From DASXMT01 sp963755985 (GTDB lineage Bacteria > Actinomycetota > Acidimicrobiia > Acidimicrobiales > RAAP-2), in NCBI GenBank assembly GCA_963755985.1, contig CAVWLO010000004.1, forward strand, positions 248,001 to 312,000: 64,000 nucleotides of DNA, in the 5' to 3' direction. This document shows positions 24,430 through 33,432 of the stretch, piece after piece; within the stretch, counting starts at the first letter, position 1; the number at the start of each line of letters is the position of its first letter. The translations under genes were made by a program, and so were the position numbers. The notes below the pieces were generated by a model that searched no databases, was not told the DNA's origin, and saw only the letters and a program-made list of their open reading frames with translations.

Positions 24430-27400
24430 CTACTGGTTGGCGCTGGTGGCAGCGGGGGCGCCCGCCGCCGGGGCCCCCCGGCCCGCCACCCCATCCGGTG
24501 GCGCCGACCCCGCGCCGGCGGCCCGAACCGGCGCCGCCGACCCCGGGCCCGACGCCCCATCCGGCGCGTCGGCCGGCGGGGGGATGAGCGACCGGAGCAG
24601 CTCGACCAACACGGGGGCGTAGCGCCCTTCCGTGCCTTCGGCGGCCAGCGGCACCAGCAGCCGATGGAGATCCTCGTGCCAGCTGGCCCCGGGGGCCAGG
24701 CGTCGGAGCCGCACCTGTGCTGAAGCTGGAAGGGTCACCGGCGACATCTTCACCGTCGCCCGGCCGGCGCCGAGCCCGGGTCCCCCACGCGGCGCCGACA
24801 CGGCCAGGTCGGTGATGCCGAGCCGGATGCACTCGACCCGCAGGAGGGCCACATCGAGCAGGGCCACCGCTGGCGGCGGGAGCGGCCCGAAGCGGTCCTC
24901 CCACTCGCTGCGGACGTCGTCGACTTCGGACACGGTCCGCACGCCGGTAAGGCGCCGGTAGGCCTCGAGGCGGACGTCCTCGGCAGCCACGTAGGTGGGG
25001 GGCAGGTGGGCCGGGTCAGGAAGGTCGAGGGACAGGTCGACGACGGCCGGGCGGGCCTCGCCCTTCAACTCGGCCACCGCCTCGGACACCATCTGGACGT
25101 AGAGGTCGTAGCCGACGGCGGCGATATGGCCCGACTGGTCCCGGCCCAACAGGTTGCCCGCCCCCCGGATCTGCAGGTCGCGTAGGGCGATCTTGAAGCC
25201 CGAGCCCAGCTCGGTGTGGTCGCCGATGGTCCGCAGGCGCTCGTAGGCCTGCTCGGTCAGCACCCGGCCGGCCGGATGGAACAGGTAGGCGTAGGCCCGC
25301 TGGCCGGCCCGGCCCACCCGGCCCCGCAGCTGGTGGAGCTGGCCCAGGCCGAGCAGGTCGGCCCGGTCCACCACCAGGGTGTTGACCGTGGGCATGTCGA
25401 TGCCCGACTCGATGATGGTGGTGCAGACGAGGACGTCGTGCTTTCCCTCCCAGAACTCCATGACTACCTGCTCGAGGGTCCCCTCGTCCATCTGCCCGTG
25501 GGCCACCGCCACCCGGGCCTCGGGGGCCAGACGGCGGACCTGCTCGGCCACGGCGTCGATGCTCTGGACCCGGTTGTGGACGTAGAAGACCTGGCCCTCG
25601 CGGAGCAGCTCGCGCCGGATGGCCTCCGAGGCGGCGGCCGACTCGAACTCGCCCACGTGGGTGAGGATCGGGCGGCGCTCGGCCGGGGGCGTGTTGACCA
25701 TGGACAGGTCCCGGATGCCGGTGAGGGCCATCTCCAGGGTGCGGGGGATGGGGCTGGCCGTGAGGGTGAGGACGTCCACCCCGTCGGACATGGCCTTGAT
25801 CGTCTCCTTGTGGGAGACGCCGAAGCGCTGCTCCTCGTCCACCACCAGCAGGCCGAGCTTCTTGAAGGCGATGTCGGCGGCCAGGAGCCGGTGGGTGCCG
25901 ATGACCACGTCCACCGACCCGTCGACCAGCCCGTCGACCACCTTCTTGGCCTGGGCGTTGGTCAGGAACCGACTGAGCAGCTCGACCCGCACGGGGAAGG
26001 GGGCGTAGCGCTCGGTGAAGGTCTGGAAGTGCTGGCTGGCCAGCAGGGTGGTGGGCACCAGCACGGCTGCCTGGGTCCCCTCTTGGACCGCCTTGAAGAC
26101 GGCCCGGATGGCCACCTCCGTCTTGCCGAACCCGACGTCCCCGCAGACCAGCCGGTCCATCGGCAGCGGGCGCTCCATGTCCGCCTTCACATCCTCGATG
26201 GCCGAGAGCTGGTCGGACGTCTCGACGAAGGGGAACGAGGACTCGAGCTCTGCCTGCCAGGGCGTGTCCGGTCCGAAGGCCCTGCCCTCCACCTCGAGGC
26301 GCCGCCGGTACAGGGCCACCAGCTCCTCGGCGATCTCGTGGACGGCCGCCCGGGCCTTGGAGCGGGCCCGCTGCCACTCGGAGCCCCCGAGCCGATTGAC
26401 CGTGGGCGAGTCCCCGCCGGCGTAGGGCGTCAGCAGCTCGATCTGGTCGGTGGGTAGGTAGAGCTTGTCACCGCCCCGGTACTCGAGCAGGAGGTAGTCG
26501 CGGGTGGAGCCACCCATGGTCCTCGTCACCATCCCGCCGTAGCGGGCCACGCCGTGCTGGCGGTGGACCACGTAATTGCCCGGGGCCAGGTCGTCGAAGA
26601 ACCCGTCCACCGGCCGAGCCCGGGTGCGGGCCTGGCGGTGGGGCCGGTGGCGACCGGTGACGTCGGACTCGGCCAGGACAGCCACCTTGGAGGCCGGGGC
26701 GATGAACCCCCGGTCGACTGCGGCCACCACGATCTGCGCCCCGGGCCTCGGGGGAGGCTGCTCCGCCCCGGGCCTCGGGGGAGGCTGCTCCGCCCCGGGC
26801 CTATCGGCTCCTCCGGCACCGCTGTCTGCCGCGCCGCCTCCCACATCCTCGACGACAGGGACGACGACGCCCTCCTCGGCCAGGATGGTGGCCAGCCGGT
26901 CGGCCCCGGTCCGGCTCCCTGCACATAGCACCACGGTGAAACCACCGTCCACCAGGCTCTGGACCTGGCCGGCCAGCTTGGCCCCGTCGCCCAAGATGGG
27001 CTCCCACCCCCGGCTCTCGATGGCCGGGACCTCGGGGCCCTCGGCCGTCGGGACGAGCCAGAGCATGGGCGCGTCGCTCTTGGCCAGGAGGCGGTCGAAG
27101 GGGACGTGCAGCCGGGGCGCGCCGGCCCCCTCGTCCAGGCCCCACGTCGAGGCCAGGGCGTCGGCCAGCGCCGATTCCTCGTCGGCCAGCTCCTCGGCCC
27201 GCTGGCGGACCCGCCGGGGCTCGACCACGATGACCACCGCATTGTCGGGGAGCAGGTCGGTGATGATCTCCTCGGACGGGGAGAGCCACGGCAGCCACGA
27301 CTCCATGCCGTCGAACAGCGACCCATCCGAGAGCTGCTCCCACTGGTGGCGACCCCACGGGGCCGTGCCCACCAACCCGGCCGCTGCCCGGCGGACGTCC

Positions 27401-28095
27401 TCGTCGGGCACGAGCTCCCGGCAGCCGAACAGCGACACCGTGTCGACGGCCGCGGTGGACCGCTGGTCGGCCACGTCGAACCGGGTCAGGCGATCCACCT
27501 CGTCGCCCCACAGGTCGATGCGGACGGGCCCGTCGTCGGTCGACGGGAAGACGTCGACGATGCCGCCCCGGACGGCCAGCTCGCCGCGGTGCTCCACCAG
27601 GGACTCGCGCCGGTAGCCCATGCCCACCAGCCGGGCCACCAGGTCGTCCACCACCAGCTGGTCGCCCCGGGCCACGGTGACCGGGCGGGCCGAGTTGCGC
27701 CACGGGCCCAGCCGCTGGAGGACGGCCTTGATCGGGGCCACCACCACCCCCGGCGACTGGTCGTCGGGCTCGCCGGCCAGTCGCCACAGCAGCTGGAGGC
27801 GCCGCCCCATGGTCGAGACCTCCGGGCTCACCCGCTCGAAGGGCAACGTCTCCCAGGCCGGGAACACGGTCACGCCCTCGGGGCTGAAGACGTCGAGGTC
27901 GTGGGCCAACTGCTCGGCCGCCGTCCCCGTCGGCGTGACGACCAGTACCGGTCGACGGGTGCTCAGCCGGACGATCCCGGCCAGGGTGAAGGCCTGGGCC
28001 GGGGTGGACACGGCCAGGGTGGCGCCGGACGCGCCGATCACCCGCGCCATGGCGGGCTCGTTACGGAGGAGGGCGGGGAGCGAGCGGAGGCTCAC
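24430..28095 (-). CDS. mfd: transcription-repair coupling factor
   Basis: A 1221-residue Mfd translocase, which removes RNA polymerase stalled at lesions and recruits UvrA. The N-terminal UvrB-like part includes VVTPTGTAAEQLAHDLDVFS and VFPAWETLPFERVSPE. The RNA polymerase-interaction domain starts at GNYVVHRQHGVARYGGMVTR. The SF2 helicase has Walker A CGDVGFGKTEVAIRA and DEEQRFGVSHKE, then GRVGRAGQRAYAYLF. The C-terminal UvrA-binding domain is present. A Pro/Gly-rich inserted linker (27-bp repeats coding PGAEQPPPR twice, near 26743-26800) precedes the interaction domain. The C-terminus has a long Ala/Pro tail. It lies downstream of pth, as in other actinobacteria. Confidence 0.97.
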   Translation of the reverse strand: MSLRSLPALLRNEPAMARVIGASGATLAVSTPAQAFTLAGIVRLSTRRPVLVVTPTGTAAEQLAHDLDVFSPEGVTVFPAWETLPFERVSPEVSTMGRRLQLLWRLAGEPDDQSPGVVVAPIKAVLQRLGPWRNSARPVTVARGDQLVVDDLVARLVGMGYRRESLVEHRGELAVRGGIVDVFPSTDDGPVRIDLWGDEVDRLTRFDVADQRSTAAVDTVSLFGCRELVPDEDVRRAAAGLVGTAPWGRHQWEQLSDGSLFDGMESWLPWLSPSEEIITDLLPDNAVVIVVEPRRVRQRAEELADEESALADALASTWGLDEGAGAPRLHVPFDRLLAKSDAPMLWLVPTAEGPEVPAIESRGWEPILGDGAKLAGQVQSLVDGGFTVVLCAGSRTGADRLATILAEEGVVVPVVEDVGGGAADSGAGGADRPGAEQPPPRPGAEQPPPRPGAQIVVAAVDRGFIAPASKVAVLAESDVTGRHRPHRQARTRARPVDGFFDDLAPGNYVVHRQHGVARYGGMVTRTMGGSTRDYLLLEYRGGDKLYLPTDQIELLTPYAGGDSPTVNRLGGSEWQRARSKARAAVHEIAEELVALYRRRLEVEGRAFGPDTPWQAELESSFPFVETSDQLSAIEDVKADMERPLPMDRLVCGDVGFGKTEVAIRAVFKAVQEGTQAAVLVPTTLLASQHFQTFTERYAPFPVRVELLSRFLTNAQAKKVVDGLVDGSVDVVIGTHRLLAADIAFKKLGLLVVDEEQRFGVSHKETIKAMSDGVDVLTLTASPIPRTLEMALTGIRDLSMVNTPPAERRPILTHVGEFESAAASEAIRRELLREGQVFYVHNRVQSIDAVAEQVRRLAPEARVAVAHGQMDEGTLEQVVMEFWEGKHDVLVCTTIIESGIDMPTVNTLVVDRADLLGLGQLHQLRGRVGRAGQRAYAYLFHPAGRVLTEQAYERLRTIGDHTELGSGFKIALRDLQIRGAGNLLGRDQSGHIAAVGYDLYVQMVSEAVAELKGEARPAVVDLSLDLPDPAHLPPTYVAAEDVRLEAYRRLTGVRTVSEVDDVRSEWEDRFGPLPPPAVALLDVALLRVECIRLGITDLAVSAPRGGPGLGAGRATVKMSPVTLPASAQVRLRRLAPGASWHEDLHRLLVPLAAEGTEGRYAPVLVELLRSLIPPPADAPDGASGPGSAAPVRAAGAGSAPPDGVAGRGAPAAGAPAATSANQ

Positions 28096-28134
28096 CCGGT
28101 CAGGGTACCGGGATGGTGCGACACGGCCGGCACG

Positions 28135-28710
28135 TCACAGGAGGGCGTTGAACCGGTTCATGGCCACCTCGATGCCCTCGCTCACGATGGCCTCCACCGA
28201 GTCGGCGGCCAACGCCTCGGCCACCTCCAGACCCTCCCGTTCCGCTCTCCCCGGGCGCTTCAGCACGTAGTCGGCGCCGGGCTGTCGGCCGGGGGGCTTG
28301 CCGATCCCCACCCGCACCCGGAGATAGCCGTTGCCGTGCAGGTGGTTGTCGATGGACTTCAGGCCGTTGTGCCCGGCGTTGCCCCCGCCCACCTTCAGCT
28401 TGACCCGGCCCGAGGGGAGGTCGAGCTCGTCGTGCATCACCACCAACCCGGCCAGGCCCCGGTGCTCGGTCAGGCCGGCCCGGCGGACCAACGGCGCCAC
28501 GGCCACCCCCGATTCGTTCATGTAGACGGTCGGGACGGCCAGCATCACCTTGCGGCCGTCGATGGTGACGGTAGTGGCCGCGGCGTGGAGGCCCTTCTCC
28601 ACCTTCAGCCGGCCGCCGTGGCGCTCGGCCAGGAGGGCCAGTGCATCGGCGCCCACGTTGTGCCGGGTGCCGGCGAACTCCGCCCCGGGATTGCCCAGCC
28701 CCACCACCAA
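28135..28710 (-). CDS. pth: peptidyl-tRNA hydrolase
   Basis: A 191-residue (or slightly longer) peptidyl-tRNA hydrolase that recycles tRNA from drop-off peptidyl-tRNA. Hallmarks are VVGLGNPGAEFAGTRHNVGA with the catalytic His in TRHN, PTVYMNESG, VMHDELDLPSGRVKLKVGGG and AGHNGLKSIDNHL. The TTG at 28710 is the first in-frame conventional start. Open frame continues upstream (LFRSRTGSPADLL) to overlap the end of rplY, so the true start may be a few codons earlier. Expression with rplY and mfd in one operon is likely. Confidence 0.95.
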   Translation of the reverse strand: MVVGLGNPGAEFAGTRHNVGADALALLAERHGGRLKVEKGLHAAATTVTIDGRKVMLAVPTVYMNESGVAVAPLVRRAGLTEHRGLAGLVVMHDELDLPSGRVKLKVGGGNAGHNGLKSIDNHLHGNGYLRVRVGIGKPPGRQPGADYVLKRPGRAEREGLEVAEALAADSVEAIVSEGIEVAMNRFNALL

Positions 28711-28748
28711 CAGGTCGGCCGGCGAACCGGTCCGGGAGCGGAAGAGGC

Positions 28749-29417
28749 TCAGCCTTCGCCCTCGCTGCCGGCGTCGCCGGCCTCGGCAGCCACTTCGCCC
28801 TCGGCCCCCTCTTCGCCCTCGGCCCCCTCTTCCTCGAAGCCCTCTTCGCCCGTGGTGGCCACCCGCGGCGGCTGGCCGGTGACGACGTTGACGTCGTCGT
28901 CGATGTCGGCGGTCACCCCTTCGGGCAACGTGATGTCCGACACCTTCAACGAGGCGCCGATGGTGAGGCCCGAGATGTCGATCTCGAGCGAGGCCGGGAT
29001 CGACGCCGGCACGGCCCGGATGGGCAGGGTGAACAGCTGCTGGTCGACCACACCGTCGCCGTGGTGGACCTCCACGGCCTCGCCGATCAGGTTGATGGTG
29101 ACCTCGGCGGCGATGACCTCGTCGCGGCGCACGATCAAGAAGTCGACGTGGGTGACCGTCCCCTTCACCGGGTGCCGCTGGATGTCACGGGCCAGGGTCA
29201 GGTAGCTGGTCCCGTTCACGTCGAGAGTGAGCAGCGTGTTCAGGCTGGCCTCTCCGGACATGGCCGTCCGGAACTCCCTGGCCACCACGGAGACCGGTAC
29301 CGGGTCGGTGCCGTGCCCGTAGACCACACCGGGGATCTTCCCCTCGTTCCGCAGGCGGCGCGTCGAGCTGGTGCCGATGGTTCGGCCGGGCTCGGCGACA
29401 AGCGTGGTCTCGGGCAT
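28749..29417 (-). CDS. rplY: 50S ribosomal protein L25/general stress protein Ctc
   Basis: A 222-residue long-form L25 (TL5/Ctc type), which binds 5S rRNA. From ATG 29417: MPETTLVAEPGRTIGTSSTR, then RRLRNEGKIPGVVYGHGTDP, the 5S rRNA-binding N-domain, then TLARDIQRHPVKGTVTHVDF and the C-terminal beta domain with PEGVTADIDDDVNVV. The C-terminal 40 residues are Glu/Gly-rich, as usual in actinobacteria. It sits between prs and pth, matching the conserved order. Long-form L25 is normal for actinobacteria. Confidence 0.95.
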   Translation of the reverse strand: MPETTLVAEPGRTIGTSSTRRLRNEGKIPGVVYGHGTDPVPVSVVAREFRTAMSGEASLNTLLTLDVNGTSYLTLARDIQRHPVKGTVTHVDFLIVRRDEVIAAEVTINLIGEAVEVHHGDGVVDQQLFTLPIRAVPASIPASLEIDISGLTIGASLKVSDITLPEGVTADIDDDVNVVTGQPPRVATTGEEGFEEEGAEGEEGAEGEVAAEAGDAGSEGEG

Positions 29418-29668
29418 GCGGGAACTCCTCAAGTGATCCTGACAGGGGTGCAGCGCCACCGGTCTCCGACCGGCAGGTCGGTGACAGCCGCGGCTGACGG
29501 CCCTACAGCATAGACAGTGGCGGGGACCCGAGCGACCCGGGGGCTCGCCCGACCGGGCTGAGGCCTGCGCCGGACCCAGGCGGGCCCGCCTGACCCCGGG
29601 CCCGGGCCCACACCGAGCCGGGCCCACACCGAGCCGGGCCCACAGCGCCGGGCCCACAACGCCGGTCG
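29418..29668. repeat. prs-rplY spacer with 16-bp GC-rich tandem repeats
   Basis: About 250 bp between the two genes. Within it, 29603-29663 contains about four copies of GGGCCCACACCGAGCC-like units, the last two degenerate (GGGCCCACAGCGCC, GGGCCCACAACGCC). Each unit contains the palindrome GGGCCC. The rest shows no gene. The rplY translation leader must lie at its left end. Confidence 0.8.
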
Positions 29669-30640
29669 CTAGACCAGGTTGTCCCCGCCGAAGATCTCGG
29701 AGACCGAGGTGTCCTCGAACACGGCGTCGATGGCGTCGGAGATCAGCTTCGCTACCGAGAGAACCTCGAGCTTGTCGAAGCGCCGATCGGGCGAGATGGG
29801 CAAGGTGTTGGTCACCACCACCTTGCTCAGCGCCGAGTTCTTCAGCCGGTCGACGGCCGGATCCGACAGCACGGCGTGGGTGGCCATGGCCCACACCTCG
29901 GTCGCTCCCCGCTCGGCCAACAGGTTGGCCGCGGCCACGATGGTCCCGGCCGTGTCGATCATGTCGTCGATGAGCACGCAGGTCCGGCCCTCGACGTCGC
30001 CCACCACATGGAGGGCCTCCACCGAGTTGGCCTTCACATGGGACCGGCGCTTGTGGACCACGGCCAGATCGGCCCCCAGGTGCTGGCCGAACCGGTCGGC
30101 CACCCGCACCCGGCCGGCATCGGGAGCCACCACCACCAGGCCCTCGCTACCTTGGGCCCGCAGGTACTCGACCAGGACGGGCGCGGCGGTCAGATGGTCG
30201 AAGGGCACGTCGAAGAAACCCTGGATCTGGCCGGAGTGCAGGTCCACGCTGACCACGCGGTCGGCGCCGGCCACCGACAGCATGTCGGCGACCAGCTTGG
30301 CCGTGATCGGCTCCCGGCCGGTGGCCTTGCGGTCCTGGCGGGAGTAGCCGTAGTAGGGGCAGACGGCGGTGATCCGCTTGGCCGACGCCCGCTTGGCCGC
30401 GTCGATCATGATCAGGTGCTCCATCAACGAGTCGTTGACCGGCCCGCAGTGGGTCTGCACGATGAACACGTCGCTGCCCCGGATCGAAGCGCCGTAGCGG
30501 CAGTGGATCTCGCCGTTGGCGAACTCGCGGAGGTTGGCCTCACCGAGCTCGACGCCCAGCTGGCCGGCGATGTCACGAGCCAGCTCGGGATGTGAGCGGC
30601 CCGAGACCAACTCCAGTCGCCGCTGGGGCGTGAACTCCAT
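29669..30640 (-). CDS. prs: ribose-phosphate pyrophosphokinase (PRPP synthase)
   Basis: A 323-residue PRPP synthetase making phosphoribosyl pyrophosphate from ribose-5-phosphate and ATP for nucleotide, His, Trp and arabinan synthesis. ATG 30640 gives MEFTPQRRLELVSGRSHPEL. Class I motifs follow: FANGEIHCRYGASIRGSDVF, PYYGYSRQDRKATGREPITA, VDLHSGQIQGFFDVPFDHLT, VVAPDAGRVRVADRF and the PRPP-binding CVLIDDMIDTAGTI. Ten bases separate it from glmU, so they are co-transcribed, as in mycobacteria. Confidence 0.97.
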   Translation of the reverse strand: MEFTPQRRLELVSGRSHPELARDIAGQLGVELGEANLREFANGEIHCRYGASIRGSDVFIVQTHCGPVNDSLMEHLIMIDAAKRASAKRITAVCPYYGYSRQDRKATGREPITAKLVADMLSVAGADRVVSVDLHSGQIQGFFDVPFDHLTAAPVLVEYLRAQGSEGLVVVAPDAGRVRVADRFGQHLGADLAVVHKRRSHVKANSVEALHVVGDVEGRTCVLIDDMIDTAGTIVAAANLLAERGATEVWAMATHAVLSDPAVDRLKNSALSKVVVTNTLPISPDRRFDKLEVLSVAKLISDAIDAVFEDTSVSEIFGGDNLV

Positions 30641-30650
30641 GGACCAGACG

Positions 30651-31739
30651 CTACCGCGCCTCGGACACCGGCCCCACTGCCCCCCCGGCCGGGACGACCT
30701 CGCCCTCGCCGAGCACGGCGAACGGGCCGACCGTGGCCTCACCGCCGATCTCGGCCCGCCGGGCCACGCTGTTGGCGATGCGCGCACCCTCGCCCACCAC
30801 CGTGTCCACCAGATGGCAGTTGGGGCCGATCTCGGCGTGCTCGGCCACCCGGCACTCGCCCTGGAGGATCACCCCGGGTAACAGCACGACGTCGGGCGAC
30901 AGCTGGACGTCGGTGTCGATGTAGGTGCGCTCCGGGTCCCACATGGTCACCCCCCGGCGCATCCAGCGCTCGTTGATCCGGTCGCGCAGCTCGGCCTCGG
31001 CCACGGCCAGCTGGGCCCGGTCGTTGACCCCGGCCACCTCCATGGTGTCGTCCACCACCACCGAGACGACCCGGTGGCCGGCCTCGTAGAGCACGCCGAC
31101 CACGTCGGTCAGGTAGTACTCGCCCTGTGCGTTGGCCGGGCTGAGCCGCCGGAGCGAGGGGGCCAGCACGCTCCGGCGGAAGCAGTAGATGGACGTGTTG
31201 ACCTCGTTGACCGCCAGTTCCTCGTCGTCGGCATCTGCGTGCTCCACGACGCGGGCGACCGCCTCGTCGCGGCCACGGACGACGCGCCCGTATCCCGAAG
31301 GATCCTCGATGACTGCGGTCAACAAGGTGGCGGCGGCATCCGAGGCCCGGTGGTGGCGGACCAACCCAGCCAAAGTGGCCGGGCGGAGCAAGGGGGTGTC
31401 GCCGGGCAGGACGACCACGTCCCCGTCGTCGTCGAGCTCGTCGGGCAGACCGGTCAGGGCCACCGACATGGCGTCTCCGGTCCCGTGCTGTTCCATCTGC
31501 TCGACGAACTCGATATCCACGCCCTGGGGGGCGTGCTCGACCAACGTCTTGGTCACCCACTCGGCTCGATGGCCCACCACGACCACGACCCGGTCCACCT
31601 CCAGCTCGGCCAGGGCGTCGAGCACGTGGAGCACCATGGGGCGCCCGCACAAGCGGTGCAGGGGCTTCGGCCGGGAGGAGCGCATCCGCGTTCCCTCCCC
31701 TGCGGCCAGGACGACGGCGGACAGCGGGCGGGATGTCAT
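30651..31739 (-). CDS. glmU: UDP-N-acetylglucosamine pyrophosphorylase domain (GlmU lacking the full acetyltransferase domain)
   Basis: A 362-residue GlmU-like protein. The uridylyltransferase domain is complete: LSAVVLAAGEGTRMRSSRPK, HRLCGRPMVLHV, EQHGTGDA, VVLPGDTPLL, GYGRVVRG, NEVNTSIYCF. A left-handed beta-helix begins (MWDPERTYIDTDVQLSPDV, IGPNCHLVDTVVG, ATVGPFAVLGEGEVVPAGG) but stops about 90-100 residues early. The segment with the acetyl-transfer histidine and CoA-binding coils of bifunctional GlmU (about 450-490 residues) is absent. The pyrophosphorylase reaction (GlcNAc-1-P + UTP) should be intact; acetylation of GlcN-1-P should not. It is the first gene of the block, divergent from the carboxylase operon. 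Confidence 0.9.
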   Translation of the reverse strand: MTSRPLSAVVLAAGEGTRMRSSRPKPLHRLCGRPMVLHVLDALAELEVDRVVVVVGHRAEWVTKTLVEHAPQGVDIEFVEQMEQHGTGDAMSVALTGLPDELDDDGDVVVLPGDTPLLRPATLAGLVRHHRASDAAATLLTAVIEDPSGYGRVVRGRDEAVARVVEHADADDEELAVNEVNTSIYCFRRSVLAPSLRRLSPANAQGEYYLTDVVGVLYEAGHRVVSVVVDDTMEVAGVNDRAQLAVAEAELRDRINERWMRRGVTMWDPERTYIDTDVQLSPDVVLLPGVILQGECRVAEHAEIGPNCHLVDTVVGEGARIANSVARRAEIGGEATVGPFAVLGEGEVVPAGGAVGPVSEAR

Positions 31740-31828
31740 CGGACCGAAATCGGCGGGGGCATGAGCATGCGCCTATTCTTCCCACGTCCGGGCCGCACGT
31801 GGTGCACCCCGCCCGGCGCACAGCCGCC

Positions 31829-33427
31829 ATGCCCGTACTCACCACCGCCATCGACACCGAATCCCAGGAGTATCAGGCCAATCGCGCCTCCCTCCTCGAG
31901 GCCATCGGCGCGGTGGACGAGCAGCTGGCCCTGGCCCGGGAGGGGGGCGGCGCCCGCTATGTCGAGCGACACCGCTCGCGGGGCAAGCTCCTGGCCCGGG
32001 AGCGCATCGAGCTGCTGGTGGACCGCGACTCGGCCTTCTTGGAGCTCTCGCCCCTGGCCGCCTGGGGCACCGACTTCAGCGTAGGTGCGTCGTTGGTCAC
32101 CGGCATCGGGGTGGTCGAGGGCGTCGAGTGCATGATCTCGGCCAACGACCCGACCGTGCGCGGCGGCGCCATGAACCCGGTGACGTTCCAGAAGTCGGGG
32201 CGGGCTGCCGACATCGCCCGAGAGAACGGGCTCCCCACGGTCAGCCTGGTCGAGTCGGGTGGGGCCGACCTGCCCACCCAGGCGGAGCTCTTCATCCCCG
32301 GGGGACGGGCCTTCCGCGATCTCACTCGGCGCTCGGCCATGGGCCTGCCCACCGTGGCCCTCGTCTTCGGGAACTCCACCGCCGGAGGGGCCTACGTCCC
32401 GGGCATGAGCGACTACATCGTGATGATCGAGGGCCGCTCCAAGGTGTTCCTGGGCGGGCCGCCCTTGGTCAAGATGGCCACCGGCGAGGAGTCCGACGAC
32501 GAGGAGCTGGGTGGGGCCGACATGCACGCCCGGGTGTCGGGACTGGCCGACGAGCTGGCCGTCGACGAGGTCGACGCCATCCGTCTCGGCCGGCAGATCG
32601 TGTCCCGCCTCAACTGGCGCAAGCGTGGTCCCGGCCCGACCCAACCGGCCGATCCCCCCCTCTTCGATCCGGACGAGCTGCTCGGCATCGCCTCGGCCGA
32701 CTCCAAGGTCCCCTTCGACCCGAGGGAGGTCCTGGCCCGCGTGGTCGACGGGTCCCGCTTCGACGAGTTCAAGCCCCACTACGGCACCAGCCTGGTCACC
32801 GGCTGGGCCTCCATCCACGGCTACCCCATCGGGGTGCTGGCCAACCACCGCGGCGTCTTGTTCTCCGAGGAGGCCAACAAGGGCACGCAGTTCATCCAGC
32901 TGGCCAACCAGATCGACGTGCCCCTGGTCTTCTTGCAGAACACCACCGGCTACATGGTGGGCAAGGAGTACGAGCAACGGGGGATCATCAAGGACGGAGC
33001 CAAGATGATCAATGCCGTGACCAACTCGTCGGTCCCCCATCTGACCCTGAACATCGGGGCCTCCTACGGGGCCGGCAACTACGGGATGTGCGGCCGCGCC
33101 TACAACCCCCGTTTCCTGTTCGCCTGGCCCAATGCCCGCTCGGCGGTGATGGGCCCGGCCCAACTGGCCGGGGTCCTCTCCATCGTGGCCCGCCAGTCGG
33201 CCGAGGCCCGGGGCCTCCCCTTCGACGAGGAAGCCGACGCGGCCATGCGCGAGGGGGTCGAGTCACAGATCGAGTCGGAGTCCCAGCCGCTGTACCTGAC
33301 CGCCCGCCTCTACGACGACGGCATCATCGACCCCCGGGATACCCGGACCATCCTCGGGCTGAGCCTTTCAGTCATCGACAACGGCGAGATCAAGGGCACG
33401 CGCGGCTACGGCGTGTTCCGGATGTAG
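31829..33427 (+). CDS. acyl-CoA carboxylase, carboxyltransferase (beta) subunit
   Basis: A 532-residue carboxyltransferase from ATG 31829, of the methylcrotonyl/geranyl/propionyl-CoA carboxylase type. Features are RHRSRGKLLARERIELLVD, LVESGGADLPTQAELFIPGG, VFGNSTAGGAYVPGMSDYI, FLGGPPLVKMATGEE, LQNTTGYMVGKEYEQRGIIK and MCGRAYNPRFLFAWPNARSA. The last blocks resemble methylcrotonyl-CoA carboxylase beta subunits in particular. It is followed within five bases by the biotin carboxylase gene. It is divergent from glmU with a short 89-bp control region. It acts in leucine/isovalerate or branched acyl-CoA breakdown. Confidence 0.93.
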   Translation: MPVLTTAIDTESQEYQANRASLLEAIGAVDEQLALAREGGGARYVERHRSRGKLLARERIELLVDRDSAFLELSPLAAWGTDFSVGASLVTGIGVVEGVECMISANDPTVRGGAMNPVTFQKSGRAADIARENGLPTVSLVESGGADLPTQAELFIPGGRAFRDLTRRSAMGLPTVALVFGNSTAGGAYVPGMSDYIVMIEGRSKVFLGGPPLVKMATGEESDDEELGGADMHARVSGLADELAVDEVDAIRLGRQIVSRLNWRKRGPGPTQPADPPLFDPDELLGIASADSKVPFDPREVLARVVDGSRFDEFKPHYGTSLVTGWASIHGYPIGVLANHRGVLFSEEANKGTQFIQLANQIDVPLVFLQNTTGYMVGKEYEQRGIIKDGAKMINAVTNSSVPHLTLNIGASYGAGNYGMCGRAYNPRFLFAWPNARSAVMGPAQLAGVLSIVARQSAEARGLPFDEEADAAMREGVESQIESESQPLYLTARLYDDGIIDPRDTRTILGLSLSVIDNGEIKGTRGYGVFRM

Positions 33428-33432
33428 CGGCT

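Noticed and set aside
24419..24904. N-terminal extension of the SurA-like lipoprotein
   Set aside because: The frame lies inside the mfd 3' end and is low-complexity. The signal peptide begins at GTG 24418.
32128..33432. Long N-terminal extension of the biotin carboxylase frame
   Set aside because: This part overlaps the carboxyltransferase gene in another frame and is Arg/Gly/Pro-rich. The real start is GTG 33433 just before SLLVANRGEI.
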